Positions 34,085 to 46,200 are shown, numbered from the stretch's first letter. The stretch: 64,000 nucleotides of DNA from Kalaharituber pfeilii (GCA_015179045.1 WHUZ01000010.1:1240001-1304000), one strand, 5' to 3'. Notes: generated by a model from the letters alone, not told the origin. Program-made: numbers and translations.

Positions 34085-35680
34085 TCAGAATCTAAGGTCA
34101 AGCGGAAAGTCAGCATGAGAAACGTGTGGTTTAGGAATGACTGTGCCGACCTTCTCTCTTGCCACACCTTGTCCTATGAGATACTTTTGGATGCCGTTCA
34201 ATACCTCCAGTTGCTCTTCAAGAGAGAGGCTAGTGATTACCGTCTCGAGAACATCTCCAACTGAGGCTGGCGCGTATCTAGCGATGAAAGACTGATAGTA
34301 CATGTAAGAGAAGAAGCCCATAATGAATTGGCAGTCCATTCTGTCTGTACAGCTGTTAGTATACTGTGTAGTGTTAATGCCAGGGGTATTACGAAACATG
34401 CCTGTGATCCCGCCGTGACCAGGTATTGTTTCCCCAAAATCCTTGAGTTTGAACGTCCTCTTCAGACCGCTCGCAAAAAAACCTCCGAAGGGGGCAATTA
34501 GGCTGGCAAAAGTAGCCATAGCTAGAATGTGAAACTGCATGGGAGCAACAATCATAGTGCCATGTCCAAGCATCATTGGCCTCAACCAAACTGGAATGAC
34601 GTATTCATGTGGGAGAAAGACGGGATTTGGATTACACTCTAAACCTGTCCATATATTCGCACCCAGATCCCTAACTGGGCAGATGAAGTACTTATATCTC
34701 ATGAGGACGTTTGTCATTCCAAGTCCAAAGATGATGGTCCATATCCAGGCACCAACAAACCCTTCCACTGTCTTCTTCGGAGAGATTTTGATGAGTTGTG
34801 TCCTGCCAAAAGTGATGCCACAGATATATGCAAATATATCGTTGGTAATCACTAGGGAAACTGGCAGGAAGAACCAGATCATACCCTCAAAGATATTGTT
34901 GATGATAAAATGAGCCTGGATGACCAATAGATAAAGTGCCATATGGGTCCAGGCGAACTGCGTGAACTGAAATTTGTAATGCCCTTTCTTGAGCGTAGCC
35001 ACGAAGAAAACGAATCCTTCAAGCGAACAATATCAGCTATAATTCTACATTTACTATCCACAAAGCGAGTAGGGCAATTGTTTACCAAAGACGTAAAGCA
35101 TGAAGCTGACGAATCTGTGATGGGTCGTTATGGGGCCTAGGAACGCATCGACAACCACGATGTGCTTGAAGTAATATATTACGCTCTCTCCATACAGGTA
35201 GAACATCGTCGTTGCTAGGAAATACCAGTTGAGGCCCTTAGTAAATTGTAGCTTCTTTTCCCTTGACGGCACATTTGCTATTGCAATGACTTCCTTGAAG
35301 GTAACAACTTGCACTACTGTCACAATGGCCAGAATGTACAGATGCCCGGCAGCCATAGCGCCGAAGAATATGGATATCATGACAAGAGTCCATATTGTCC
35401 TTGTAATGAAGGTTTGCTTTTTCTTTTCATATTCCGAAGGCTCAACATTCTGGGTGTTGTCCTGCGCAAGTGAGTTAGTCTATATACCGAGCGTATTACA
35501 GACAAGCACTCGTGCACACATGGGCATGCAAAAGTGAAATACCTTTAAGGCAACCTTATCGCTGTTCCCATCATTGGCGGCCGTAGGACTGGCGGGCGTT
35601 GAAACAGATTCACTGAAACCCCCATCTCCGGAGACAAATTGAGACCTGTGCGGAAACTTCATATTCCTCCGGGGCTTCAT
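34085..35680 (-). CDS. CDS1: Phosphatidate cytidylyltransferase (CDP-diacylglycerol synthase)
   Basis: Exons 35543-35680, 35086-35461, 34402-35016 and 34085-34344 encode 462 residues, about the yeast length. The enzyme makes CDP-diacylglycerol from CTP and phosphatidic acid in ER and mitochondrial membranes, the precursor of PI, PS, PG and cardiolipin. A polar N-terminus (about 60 residues) is followed by several membrane segments (IWTLVMISIFFGAMAAGHLY; MALYLLVIQAHFIINNIFEG; FFLPVSLVITNDIFAYICGI). Then come FGRTQLIKISPKKTVEGFVG and the family signature SGLKRTFKLKDFGETIPGHG continuing GITDRMDCQF. The last intron (34345-34401, 57 nt) is GC-AG with donor CAG|GCATGT and splits this signature between GIT and DRMD. 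It has no stop and a length divisible by three, so a retained form would carry 19 extra residues inside the signature. Confidence 0.95.
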
Positions 35681-36732
35681 TGTGTTGATAATTTCCGAGA
35701 TAAGAAAGAAGCTCTAGGTGCTCCGCCACTGGGTTGAAAGCGATGATGAAATCCACTTCAGATGAGGATAGATACCACAAAAGGGACTGTGGATCGAGTA
35801 GTGTCCAAGTGGTGTGAAGAGGGCTGCTGGTTATGTAAGTTCCAAGATGTTCTGGTGACAGGGATCCCGAGAATACGCAGGAAAAAAAGGGGAACTAGTG
35901 GAGGGAGGGAAGCTGTGAAGATGGGGTGCGCTGGTGCGACGGTAGGCCCAGCATCCGGCCAGCACGATGCAGATATAACAAAAAGTTTAGTGTCCAGATT
36001 TCACCTTAAAATTTTGTGATCAGTTGCCTAGGTGCGGGCGTGTGGTGCTGGGTTGCTCCGAGCAGAAGCAGGGCCTCGCCGTTTCTCACCTACAGTACAC
36101 ACGCCGGACCCCCAGCCATCCGCGAAAAGTTCCAAGCTCCAAGCATGAAGGCTAGAAATAGTGACGACACATCTTACTAAGAGCCAACAAAACTCCACGT
36201 GAAGATTAGGCATACGTGCGACCACTTGTAATTTCATCGAGTGCTCTGCAAATGCAAACGTGAGCACTCTTGGCAGGGCCGCAGAAGTGATGCTCTACCT
36301 TCGCCCATTGGCATTGATGCTGCAAGATGCTCACATACATCAGCTGTCATTGGCTCCTATCTTTCCATTTTATGAGTGAGGTTATGCAGCCATGATATGG
36401 GATTCAAAACCAACAATGCCCGATGACACGTTATACAGTGACCCATAAGAGGTCTTGGGGATTAGGCTTGCATGATACACTTAACCCAATATTGCCTATT
36501 CCCCAAGACTTTCTATGGAGAAGCACGGCACCATCACGAAAAAAATTATCATTATTGGCTCGCTACCCTGTCTTTGTCGGTCATCAGGGAAAAAATTTAT
36601 CATTGGCTCGCGAAGCACATCCCTGACGAGCGCCACACTCTCCCTTTGCCACCCCCTCTTACGCCACGCCCCTCTCAGAGTCGACTTCGCTCGGGGTCCT
36701 CTCTCAGAGACCACATATTATACGCCTTGATC
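35681..36732. promoter_or_regulatory. Intergenic region upstream of CDS1
   Basis: Holds the CDS1 promoter. Near 36540-36613 two short near-copies of AAAAAATTATCATTATTGGCTCGC lie about 50 bp apart. No gene was recognised. Confidence 0.35.
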
Positions 36733-36789
36733 CCCACCTCACCGCTCGCAGCTGCGCGCCTCACGGTCGGGAGGCGGGGCACTGCTAGT
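36733..36789 (+). repeat. Dispersed repeat, copy A (57 bp)
   Basis: Starts CCCACCTCACCGCTCGCAGC and ends GGCACTGCTAGT. It matches copy B at 37954-38010 at 51 of 57 positions, in the same orientation. Copies A and B bracket the coiled-coil gene. The core CCTCACGGTCGGGAGG can form a short CCTC/GAGG hairpin. Confidence 0.75.
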
Positions 36790-36847
36790 GACTTATGTAT
36801 CAAGCATCATGGAACGAATTATCCGTAGCAGCGTGGGGGCTCCACCA

Positions 36848-37780
36848 ATGTATCCCGGCTTCACTAGCTCCGACAACCGCGGACAAGAATCTCTTTCGAA
36901 TGGCCTGCAGCGCAAAGAAGCGAATTTCGAGGAGAAGCTCAGGGAGAATTAAGCTCATTCAACCAATTTAGAGAGCAATGTGGAATCTTATAACGAAGAT
37001 ATACGTCGTCAGGGAGTCACTACTACAGGTATACTGATGAAGCTTTGCACGGAGCTTACGTCATTGACAGAGCTTGTTCACACTCACATTAGCAATATTT
37101 CCGGGGTTCAAAATGATATCTCGCACTTGGTCCCTCTTGGAAGGATGATGAATAACCTGCAAGAAGATTCCTCCGGGGTTCAAAAAGATATCTCGCAGTT
37201 GTTCCTTCTCACAGAGAAGATAGATGGGCTAGAAAAAGGTATTTCAAAGTTAATTCCTCTCAGTGGGCACATGAAGGACCTGCAAGCGAAAGTTTCCGGG
37301 GTTCGAAAAGATATCTCGCAGTTGTTTCTTCTCATAGAGAAGATGGACTGGCTGGAAGAAGGTATCGCAAAGTTGATTCCTCTCAGTGGGCAGATGGAGG
37401 GCCTGCAAGCGGATATATCCACTTTAAAGGACCAAGATAACAATATCAAAAGCTTTTTTTTCCAACCTCATTCCGACTTTCAGAGAGATAATGCTACCAA
37501 ATTCCTTCACACAGTTTCTACCATACTGTGGACTTTCAATGATGGATTCACAATGATGCATAATGTCTCACCTAATGAAATTTCATCTCCAGCCCCAGAC
37601 TTAATTGTGGTGAATCTCGGTCCTACAAACGTGGTGCATATAGCTTCTCAATACCCGGATGCTTTACCTCTGGTTAGGGATGATTCACGAAATGAAACTA
37701 CTTGTGATGCACTACAGAACCTAACAATGATGTGCATCTTGTTTTTGTTGTTCTTCGTACTTTTATCTAATGACTACTAA
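36848..37780 (+). pseudogene. Coiled-coil membrane-anchored protein gene with one nonsense codon
   Basis: The frame opens at ATG 36848 and runs to the TAA/TAG region at 37778-37780, broken only by a TAA at 36950-36952. Downstream of that stop there is no good in-frame ATG near the start of the open part (the frame resumes with GCT and its GTG at 36980 is not a normal start). The protein is helical with 41-residue repeats encoded by 123-bp units (about 37172-37294 and 37295-37417, plus a shortened copy from about 37102), each with SGVxKDISQLF and ISKLIPLSGxM-like blocks, predicting a coiled coil. The end is a hydrophobic segment (MMCILFLLFFVLL), probably a tail anchor. No known family. It sits between two direct copies of a 57-bp repeat. 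Confidence 0.55.
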
Positions 37781-37953
37781 GTTTATGGTATATATGGCCA
37801 TACCCTTCTTGACTGTCGGAAAAAAAAAAAAGACTGAGCACTATGGTGCACGGAAAGGTGCAGGGTTCCCGTTCATGGCCCAATGGCAGTAGACCATGCA
37901 CGCTCGTGAATTACTTTTGGAGTCCCAATTGAGTACCACAGGCCATTCAAAAT

Positions 37954-38010
37954 CCCACCTCACCGCTCGCTGCAGCGCACCTCACGGTCAGGAGGCGTGG
38001 TACTGCTAGT
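37954..38010 (+). repeat. Dispersed repeat, copy B (57 bp)
   Basis: CCCACCTCACCGCTCGCTGC to GGTACTGCTAGT; about 89% identical to copy A, 1.2 kb away, in direct orientation. Confidence 0.75.
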
Positions 38011-38204
38011 ATTAACGTACTGGATGCAAAGTACATACCCCTGAACCTGACATATTTTATATATAACAATCTCCTTTTTTGATTGTATATATATTTCATT
38101 CAACAATTCCCCTTTATGTATTGATCATGAAACATCACAGTGTAGTTATTATAGAAATAAAGCTAGATCAAGAATTTGCACGGGATTACGACAGGACCAT
38201 TTTT

Positions 38205-39260
38205 GCAGCACAAAAACAGGAGAGCCTGCCAAATTTGACAGTTATAGCAGGTCTCCCTCGGCAATGCGATGCAGCAGAATGAGCTGGATTTAACAGGTAT
38301 GACTGGCCTCTCTTTACAATATGTGATGTAGTAGAATGAGCTGAATTGATAAGTATGACAGGTCTCTCTTTAACAGTGTAAGATGCAGCAAAATGAGCCG
38401 AATTTGACAGATATAGCAGGACCTTTCTATGCTATGAAAGTAGCAGAATGAGCTAATTTAATAGGTATGGTATACCTTTCTCGATGGTATGAAATACAGC
38501 ACAATGAGCCAAATTGGATACATTTGGCAGGCCCCTTTTCACGGCTAGAATGAGGCAGCATGAGCTCAATGAATTTGACGGGTATGACAGCTCTTCCTCA
38601 ACGACACAAAATGCAGCAGAGTGAACTCAATTTAACAGGTATGGCAGGTCTCTTAATGTTATGAGATGCAGCAGAATGAGCTCAATTTGACAGGTATGAC
38701 ACCTCTTTTTCTACAGCGCGAGGTGCAGCAGAACCAGGGCTGAATTTTGACAGCTATGCATAAGATGCAGCACAATGAGCTCAATTTTGACAGACATAAC
38801 AGCATATACCTACTGGTGCTAGATGTAGCAGAATGAGTCGAATTTGGTAGTTGTAGTTCTCTTTTGACAATATGAAATGCAGCAGAAAGAGTTGAAATTG
38901 ATATATATAGCAGGTCTCTCTCAATGGTATAAGCTATAGTGGAATGAGCTCAATTTGAAAGGTATGGCAGGACCTTTCCACAGTAGGAGAGCAGCAGCGT
39001 GAACCAAATTTGACAGGTATGATAGGACTATTTTCATATCATAAGATATTGAATGAGCTTATTTTGATTGGGTATAACAAGCCTTTCTCGATGGCGGGAG
39101 ATGCTGCAGAAGGGGCTGAATTTAAACAGTATTACAGGACCCGCTCGATGGCATGAGACGTCTCAAAATAGGTTGTATGACAGGTCCCTTTCCATGACAC
39201 GAAATGAGGCAGCATGAGCTAAATTTGACAGTTACAACAGGATCCGCTCGGGAGTGTGAG
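38205..39260 (+). repeat. Satellite array of about 18 degenerate 57-bp units
   Basis: The unit reads approximately AGATGCAGCAGAATGAGCTC then AATTTGACAGGTATGGCAGG then TCTCTCTCAATGGTATG. I aligned about 18 consecutive copies by eye; most are 54-59 bp long, a few are shortened, and the best ones differ from each other at 10-25% of positions. The array is not coding in any frame. Confidence 0.9.
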
Positions 39261-39506
39261 CGGGTCAAAACGCTACAGTTGTATGGCATGGTGGGATGAT
39301 GAAGGGGCACCTGAATATAGATCGTGATCGATATGCCTACTCTTCTTCACCATTCTCAGCCTCCAATTACTTCAGTCTCTTATATACTTTTGCTATCATT
39401 CTACATTCTAGCCATATTAATTAAAGAATTTTACACCTTCCTGATCACCTTATTTCTATTAATATCGTCAGTTGCATAGTATTTACAGGTGGGAGTGGAG
39501 GCCCCC

Positions 39507-39527
39507 GGGGGGGGGGGGGGGGGGGGG
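39507..39527. repeat. Poly(G) tract of 21 bases
   Basis: Uninterrupted G run preceded by CCCCC at 39502-39506. Confidence 0.9.
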
Positions 39528-39807
39528 AAGAGGGGTGGGGATGCATATGGAAGGACATATGCTGGGCACCCTGAGCAATATCACCGTCGTAAGATATTAA
39601 TGGGGACTTGCGAGCTGTAATGAGGGTTGGCTATCCGTTACGAGAACAACTATCCGTAATTTCTACAATTCTTAGTATTATACTCTGCAAAATATATGTT
39701 AGATATTAAAACTAACTTTCTGAGGCTGTATTTGGTACTGGACCTACCTGGATGCAGGGGTGGGATCCACAACCGCTACACCTACACTCACTCTCACTAG
39801 CCTCGGA

Positions 39808-39844
39808 CCCACCCTCGCGGTCGTGAGGTGGCCACATGCTAGTA
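39808..39844 (+). repeat. Dispersed repeat, diverged partial copy C
   Basis: ACCCTCGCGGTCGTGAGGTG then GCCACATGCTAGTA resembles the second half of copies A and B (CCTCACGGTCGGGAGG..CTGCTAGT), keeping the short hairpin core and the CTAGT end. Confidence 0.45.
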
Positions 39845-40076
39845 CATGATGTACGATAACATGTCTTCACGTTGCAAGCCATCTGCAACTGTCTTCCCGT
39901 CCGCCCGGATCACTTGCCATTCTGGCATCGCTCTGGAACTGATGGCCTTGCTTTCACTTATCCAATAGTAGCCTACATACCCCACCCTAAAACGTGGACT
40001 TGCTGCTCCTTTCCGATTGATAGTGATCTCATTTCGATTGATCTCCACAAAGTTTCGGACTGATGTTTTATTCTGT
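39839..40076 (-). CDS. Possible terminal exon of an unrecognised gene
   Basis: The minus-strand frame ends in TAG at 39839 and reads like protein (RFRVGYVGYYWISESKAISS; MPEWQVIRADGKTVADGL). It is open back to a possible acceptor ACATCAG near 40062. I could not build upstream exons and no family is recognised. Its stop overlaps the end of repeat copy C. It could be a relic. Confidence 0.22.
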
Positions 40077-41154
40077 CATCAGAGCATGATGTCATTAGTA
40101 TCTGGTGGGAATTGAAGCTGGTTAATTTGGCACTGATTACGAGATGAAGATAAAGTAAGTCGCTATAATTCCAACGAAACTATCGCAGCGATCTTTATCT
40201 CCGTCAGCGTTTGAGATAGCTATAGAAATTGGGAACATGTCATAGACTATGTCTTGATGCCATGCTGAATCTTACGTCGTATTTTCCCATAATCCTCGAC
40301 GGCAGCTAAAGATAGTTTTCTAGGCCAAAGAGACATTGCAGTGATAGTGACTAGAAGATAATTCTAAGCGGCGGAGCCATTCGATTTTTTAGCTCAATGG
40401 CCGGTAAACGCAGTTGGGCAAAGTTGAGTGAGAAGGCGATGAGGCACCAAGTGCTGGAGACAGTCTGTTGGTTAAATGTGAACTGAGGAAGTTATCGTTT
40501 GCGTGAAACATTACATCAGGCAGTCTCGAGACTGTAAATTGATTTGGTAGTTTACTAACTTCGTTCATTTGTACAGTAATGTTGAGTCTGGACATGAGAT
40601 AGAGTAATATCTAGTGCCTGAGGTAGCTTTTTAAAGGTGAGAGGTGAGACGAATAAGGCTTGCAAATGATGAACTTAGCTCATCAAATCTATGTGATCCA
40701 GGCATTATCGATATATGTGAGCTTATGATCATTCTCCGAGCCCAGAGTTGGCCTGGGCCCAGAAATACCATAGACCATGTATCCTCCAGACCTTTCCTCC
40801 ATATATCCGCAGCAAGGGCAGAGGACCTCATTTATTGTTTCCATTCCGACCTCCGTAGTCTGGTTCGAGACTGGTCTGACCGCTGTTGCAAGTTCTGGCG
40901 AGATCTACGTAGATCGGGAAGGGCTGCGAGGAGTAGCTAGCGTTCATTCTCGGCGCCAAGACTTGATTCTGAACCCTGCTAAAGAAACTTTATTCTAGAC
41001 TGGAGTTTTAAGTCCAGTCTGGGATCTAAGCTTGCGCTGCATTTCGCATCCGCCTGCTCTAATTCGCAACGCCAAAGTCTATCAGAACACGGCACGGTGT
41101 CCTCAGCACTTTCTGCTAAAACCGTTTAGCAGTGTTCTCAGACTCCTCGCAGCC

Positions 41155-41825
41155 ATGTCTGATTACGGTGGAGATGGCGGTGATGACGAGTAGGTGCCTA
41201 TTCTACTTTTTTCTTCAGCGCGTTTCGTCGAAATCCAAAAGCTCACACGCCCCAGCTACTTGCAAGACCAATACGAGCCCGAGTTCGACCAGGATACTTT
41301 CGAGGAACCCGTGGACGAGGATGTAGAAGGAGAGGGGTTCGCGGTGGAAGGCGAGGGCTCGTTTCAGAATGCGATTAATGGCCACCAGGATTACATTTCC
41401 TCCGGTGACCCAGCAGCCGCTGCTGCAGCGGCACCTAAATTCAAGGACGCAAAGGACTTCGACAAACTTGCGGTGCCGAAAGACAAACGAACTACGACTC
41501 CATACATGACCAAGTATGAACGGGCGAGGTTACTGGGTACCAGGGCGCTTCAGATCAGGTATGGTGAATCTGGCATTCTTTGATGTCGAGGGTTCTAACC
41601 TGTCCAATAGTATGAATGCACCAGTGCTTGTCGACTTGGAGGGTGAAACCGATCCTTTGCAGATCGCTTTAAAAGAGCTGAGCCAAAAGAAGATTCCTCT
41701 CGTCGTGAGAAGGTTTCTTCCTGATGGACAGTATGTATCCTTTGCCACAAAGCTTCCTTCTTGAGCAAACTATTCACTAACACTTCACTAGCTATGAGGA
41801 CTGGACCTGTGACGAATTGATATAG
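41155..41825 (+). CDS. RPB6: RNA polymerases I, II and III common subunit RPABC2 (Rpb6)
   Basis: Exons 41155-41189, 41256-41558, 41611-41730 and 41792-41825 encode 163 residues. Rpb6 is shared by the three nuclear RNA polymerases and stabilises the clamp. The N-terminus is acidic and disordered ([11 protein letters not shown], then an Asp/Glu-rich stretch); the conserved core is [60 protein letters not shown] and the ending [10 protein letters not shown]. For the first intron I chose the acceptor CCCCAG at 41255, because CTTCAG at about 41218 breaks the frame. Introns are 52-66 nt. Confidence 0.94.
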
Positions 41826-43250
41826 AGTAGCTAGCGTCATTATCCGCCTCATATATCACGCTTACAAATTGAAGAACCGCACCAGCTTGACGTTCTAGCT
41901 TGCTGGCAATTTGAATTTTTTGTGTCTTGGTTTATTTAACTGAGAGCTTTAGTAAAAACTTGCTTTCTTTGGAGTTTTGATATTATTGGGGCGCATCATG
42001 TTTATGTCTTCACAAGAGAAATTATCATGTTTCCGTATTTCTAGTACCAAGCATTGCCACTACTGAAGTATTATACAATACTTTCTTCACCAGCTTATGA
42101 TTTTCTCCTCTGATAACGTTACCCTTAGTGGAACAGCGTCTCTCCAATACGTTGCTGAACTGATCCCGTTGCCCCATAGACTAATGATACAAGCAAAATT
42201 AATCCTTTATGTAGTGTCCCGTAATAAAGATAACGTTTGATCCTCACAGTCACCAGAAATGATGAGTCCCGGAGGGATACCTTCGTCACGGTTTGAATAA
42301 TTGTCATCTTTGATCTTTGCGCGTGACAAGGTCAAACCAATACTTGAGCAAAAATGCGTTTGGCGACCAATACTTTGCGCAACTAATTAAACGGAAACTT
42401 GGAGCCAGTGTTGTTACGAGGAAAGAGGGGAATAACTTTTGTATGCGTGCAGATTTGCAGCAAAATAATGGGTGTAAATCGTGGATGCATTTTGATAAAC
42501 TGTCGACAATTAGTATGGGTACATGATTAACCTTTTTTTTTTTTTTTTTTTCAGAACCACCAAATTTTACTCTCCATCATTTTCCTCATTTCACTTTGCT
42601 TGATGAAAGTTTCCGCTCTTCCAACCCATTCCTCCAATACCCCTGGAACTATTTTCAAAGAACAGAAGTTATGTAACCCGCACTGATTCCCAACCTCTCA
42701 TCTCAAGGTTTTCTCTTTCGAGAGCCCAAAATCCAGGTCAGGTGCCCAGCAATGGGTGCCATCCTCTGCGACGGTGCGGAAGTACAACCCAGTGACGGGA
42801 AATTTATCCGGATTGCTGAACAAGTAAAAAAGTACCTGCTGCTTCGACACCGACGACTGACTGTAAAGAGAAAAGAAATTCTCTAACATGGGGTTTCGGA
42901 AGTAGACTTTATAGTGCGCAGGCATGGGCGGGCTTGGCAGAATTTAGCGTGGCATGGAAATTTCTCTAGGCAATAGTGTTTACCCTGAATGTTTAAGACT
43001 TCGAGGGCAATCATGTAACGCATCCACGGTAGCAGGGTTTGTTACTTCCCCTTGATGCAGCTGCTCGAATTGTAAAATAATAATTTCTGCCTACATCAAC
43101 AGCTCATGTGCTGCACTTCAATATGCACCTGATCTGCTATATAAGAAACCGTAGCAAGCAATTACAACAATGAATATAGAACACACTGTTCCCAAACATT
43201 ATACCAATATCCACAATGCAATGTATTTCTGCTATGAAACCTATTCAAAG
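41826..43250. other. Convergent intergenic region RPB6 / IQW1
   Basis: 1.4 kb between convergent genes, with a poly(T) run at about 42532-42551. One 75-codon minus-strand frame is listed separately. Nothing else was recognised. Confidence 0.35.
42698..42925 (-). CDS. Possible small protein of 75 residues, unknown
   Basis: Starts at ATG 42925 (MPAHYKVYFRNPMLENFFSL) and ends at 42698. The composition looks like protein (many aromatic residues, a NPDKFPVTGLYFRTV stretch), but there is no recognised domain, no signal peptide and no neighbour that explains it. It may be an exon of a longer gene or chance. Confidence 0.25.
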   Translation of the reverse strand: MPAHYKVYFRNPMLENFFSLYSQSSVSKQQVLFYLFSNPDKFPVTGLYFRTVAEDGTHCWAPDLDFGLSKEKTLR

Positions 43251-46200
43251 TTAGTACAATACTGGTAATGTGCTACATTGTGGAGCTCTTACAATGCATT
43301 GATCCCCCATCGTAAAGGTTGAAATGTCTTCACCCTCCGCCCGTCTCTGTCGTAGTCGTGCAGCGAGATCTTCAAGTAAAGTTCTCTATTACATCAGAGA
43401 GCACTATCAGTACTATACGTCAACGAAACCAAGCAGCCCCAGGGATGGTTTGCTTCAGGGTCAACAGCGTAGTGAGACCACCAGGGTTGAGATGTACTAC
43501 TAACTGTAACTAGAGCTTCCTGAACCCCGCTATCTCTCATGGCGTCATTCTGGCTGCGAATGCGATATTCATTATGTAGCCTCCTTCGACTATCCTCTCG
43601 AACACCTTCTTCCTCATCCTCATCTTCCGATTGTTTGCCCTTACCAAGCTTATTTTTTGATTTGGATACCTTCTCTTTACCAAGAAATTCATCCTGGGCT
43701 TTTTGGTCAGGAGAGAAGATTTTGACAGTGTCTTCTATTCCTGAGACCGCAATTTGTGGCTCGTAAGGATGACCAGTGACAACATTGACCGTATCCTCAT
43801 CCCCAAGTAACAATTGGACAAGCTTGGAGGTTTTCTTCTCCCCTGTAGTAATGGAATTAGTATACAAGCATGTTGTATTCTTTTCAATGTAAAGGAACTT
43901 ACAAATGAAAACATGACCACAGTCACTTCCGCTTACCACATATTCATCATTCAGTCCATAGAAATTCACGTCTTTAACCTAAGGAGACATTTGCTGTGTT
44001 AGTTGCTTTGGTAGAGCCTGGTAGCATTTTGTAATTCATACCGTCTTAACGTTGCAGTGTCCTGAATAAGACCTGATGCTATTCCAAATGGGAGCATGCG
44101 CTTCAATCTCCTTTCTCCGCCTTCGCCATAGCGTCCTATACCTAATTGAGCTTTCGAATTCACCCAGATTATCATCATCATCTTCTTCATCATCATCGGC
44201 CCCATCGTCATCTTCCTCGTCCTCCTCATCGTCCTCATATTCAAAAGCTTCCATTTCTTCCTCGTCCTGTTCGCCATCTTCCTCGTCTCCATCCTCATGG
44301 TTGCCCTCACCCGAGTGCTCATTCACTTCTCGCTCTTCACGGAGAAAAGCGCTTCCGGTGGATCTTTGTACGCTACTGAGAAATTCATCCATATCCATCA
44401 AGTCTTCATCATCATCGTCTTCAAAATCGACAGACATTGGATCGCCGCTGTCTGCTGTTTCCTCACTCTGTTGTCTGCGGCTCCGAATGGTAACAGACTC
44501 TACTCTCCGTTCATCTTCCACAATATCTTCTTCAGCTTCGAAAGCAGTCCTCACGAGATCAAGACGAATCTTAGTTCCTTCTCTCATCAATAAAGCTCTT
44601 GCCACCTGGACGCCCCAGAATTCCAACCTCCTACTAGGCTCTTCTTGGTGCTCCGCTTCGAGTGCTCCTCTGAAAGTAGTCCAGGCCTCTTTCTCCCCTC
44701 CAGGAAATATGACGTCGGATGAATCTACATCTCTAAGAGGGCTATTGTCCATTGAGTCCCGTGACCAAGTTTCGATAGAGTCCAATAATTTTGTTCGAGA
44801 AATTCGTACACAGTCTTCTTCTGATGTGCTACTATCTTTGAATTCAAATCCATTTTGCAATGCCCTTTGCAACACCCCTATCAATCCTTCCTTGACGTAG
44901 TCAATCAGTAACTGGATGAACGTGTATCTCCATCCCAATTCATCTCCTTGAATTCGGACTCCACAGTGCCAATTGTCGTCAGGTCCAGGCACTCCTTCCA
45001 CTTGTCCAAAGTACTTTTGTGTCAGTGTCACGCCAACCGGTGACAGTGTTTGTAGACGACCTCCAAGAGCGAATGACAATGCCCCACATACTTGTACAAA
45101 TCTTCGGGCATGAGCCCTAGTTAGGCCTTGAGGTGAAATATCTAGTTCGGCGTCGTTTCCTTTTTTCTTATGGATCACATCGTCCATTCTTTCAATACAA
45201 ACTTTTGTTAGTCCCACTGCTGCGGTGAACGATTTTGTCTTCATACGTAGACTCAATGTTTCATTTCCTCGGGCTTCTGGACCCGATTTCGCACTATGTA
45301 ATCCGAAAATTTCCTTTCGTAGATCTACCACTAACCCAGAAATCCTCATCATCGATTGACCGGGTGTTTCTGAGGATCCAGGGTTGTCGGTACGACCGAG
45401 TTTTTCGAGTTCCACTTCCTCGGTTTCCCCAGATGCATACTGTATCAAAATATCCTCGTCTGTACCCCCTGTCCTGCTGCGACTACGTGTGTTTCTCTGC
45501 CGTGGCGGTGCTTCCCCAACACTGCTGATGCTGCCACCTGTAGTATCCTGGCCACGTTTCCTTTTCCGTCCGACGCTGTTGCGGTCACCGTTTGACGGTG
45601 AAGATAACTCTCGTGTCTGTCGTTCTTCGGTATCAACTACACTGACCGCCCTGTTCTTTCCCTTTCTATTGTGCTCAGCGCGTGCTCTCCCCTCCCCTGT
45701 GCCCGCTTTCATCCCACTGATCCCTCGAAGCTCTGGCTCGTCTGGGCTATGATTGATATCAAATAGATATATATTATCACCACTCCAACTAACAACAATT
45801 TCGTTGGGATTTGCATCGCTTATTTTGCAGGCAGTGATATTACCGTCATCCCTTACCCTCCGAAGCCTGCTCGAACTCGTAGATGAAGATTTTTTAGGGG
45901 CGAATCTCTTCACACATCTTGTTGCCGCTGATAGTTCACTCTCTGTAAATGAACTTTGTTGACCCATCTCTGTGGATTTATCCCGCCCGAGCATACGCCG
46001 ATCATGAAGAAAGCAATGTGGATGTGCTCCTCCTAGGGCAATGTAATGGGGCTGCCCTACAGAGCAAGAAATGGTATTAAGTTCAATCTGGTGTTTCTTG
46101 TATGAAATTAATGGTGGATTCCGGTCATCAGATTCGCTAGAAGATCCGGCCAGAATATCTATTCCTCCAAAGTAATGCCTTGAGAACGATACTCTCGCTC

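Larger units (their letters stand above)
39261..41154. other. Intergenic region between satellite array and RPB6
   Basis: Contains a 21-base poly(G) tract, a diverged copy of the dispersed repeat and one minus-strand frame that may be an old exon (39839-40076). The last few hundred bases should hold the RPB6 promoter. Nothing else was recognised. Confidence 0.35.

Noticed and set aside
43999..44900. Plus-strand Ser-rich frame of 274 codons opposite IQW1
   Set aside because: It is the reverse reading of the acidic (GAT/GAA) insert of IQW1 and has no independent signal.
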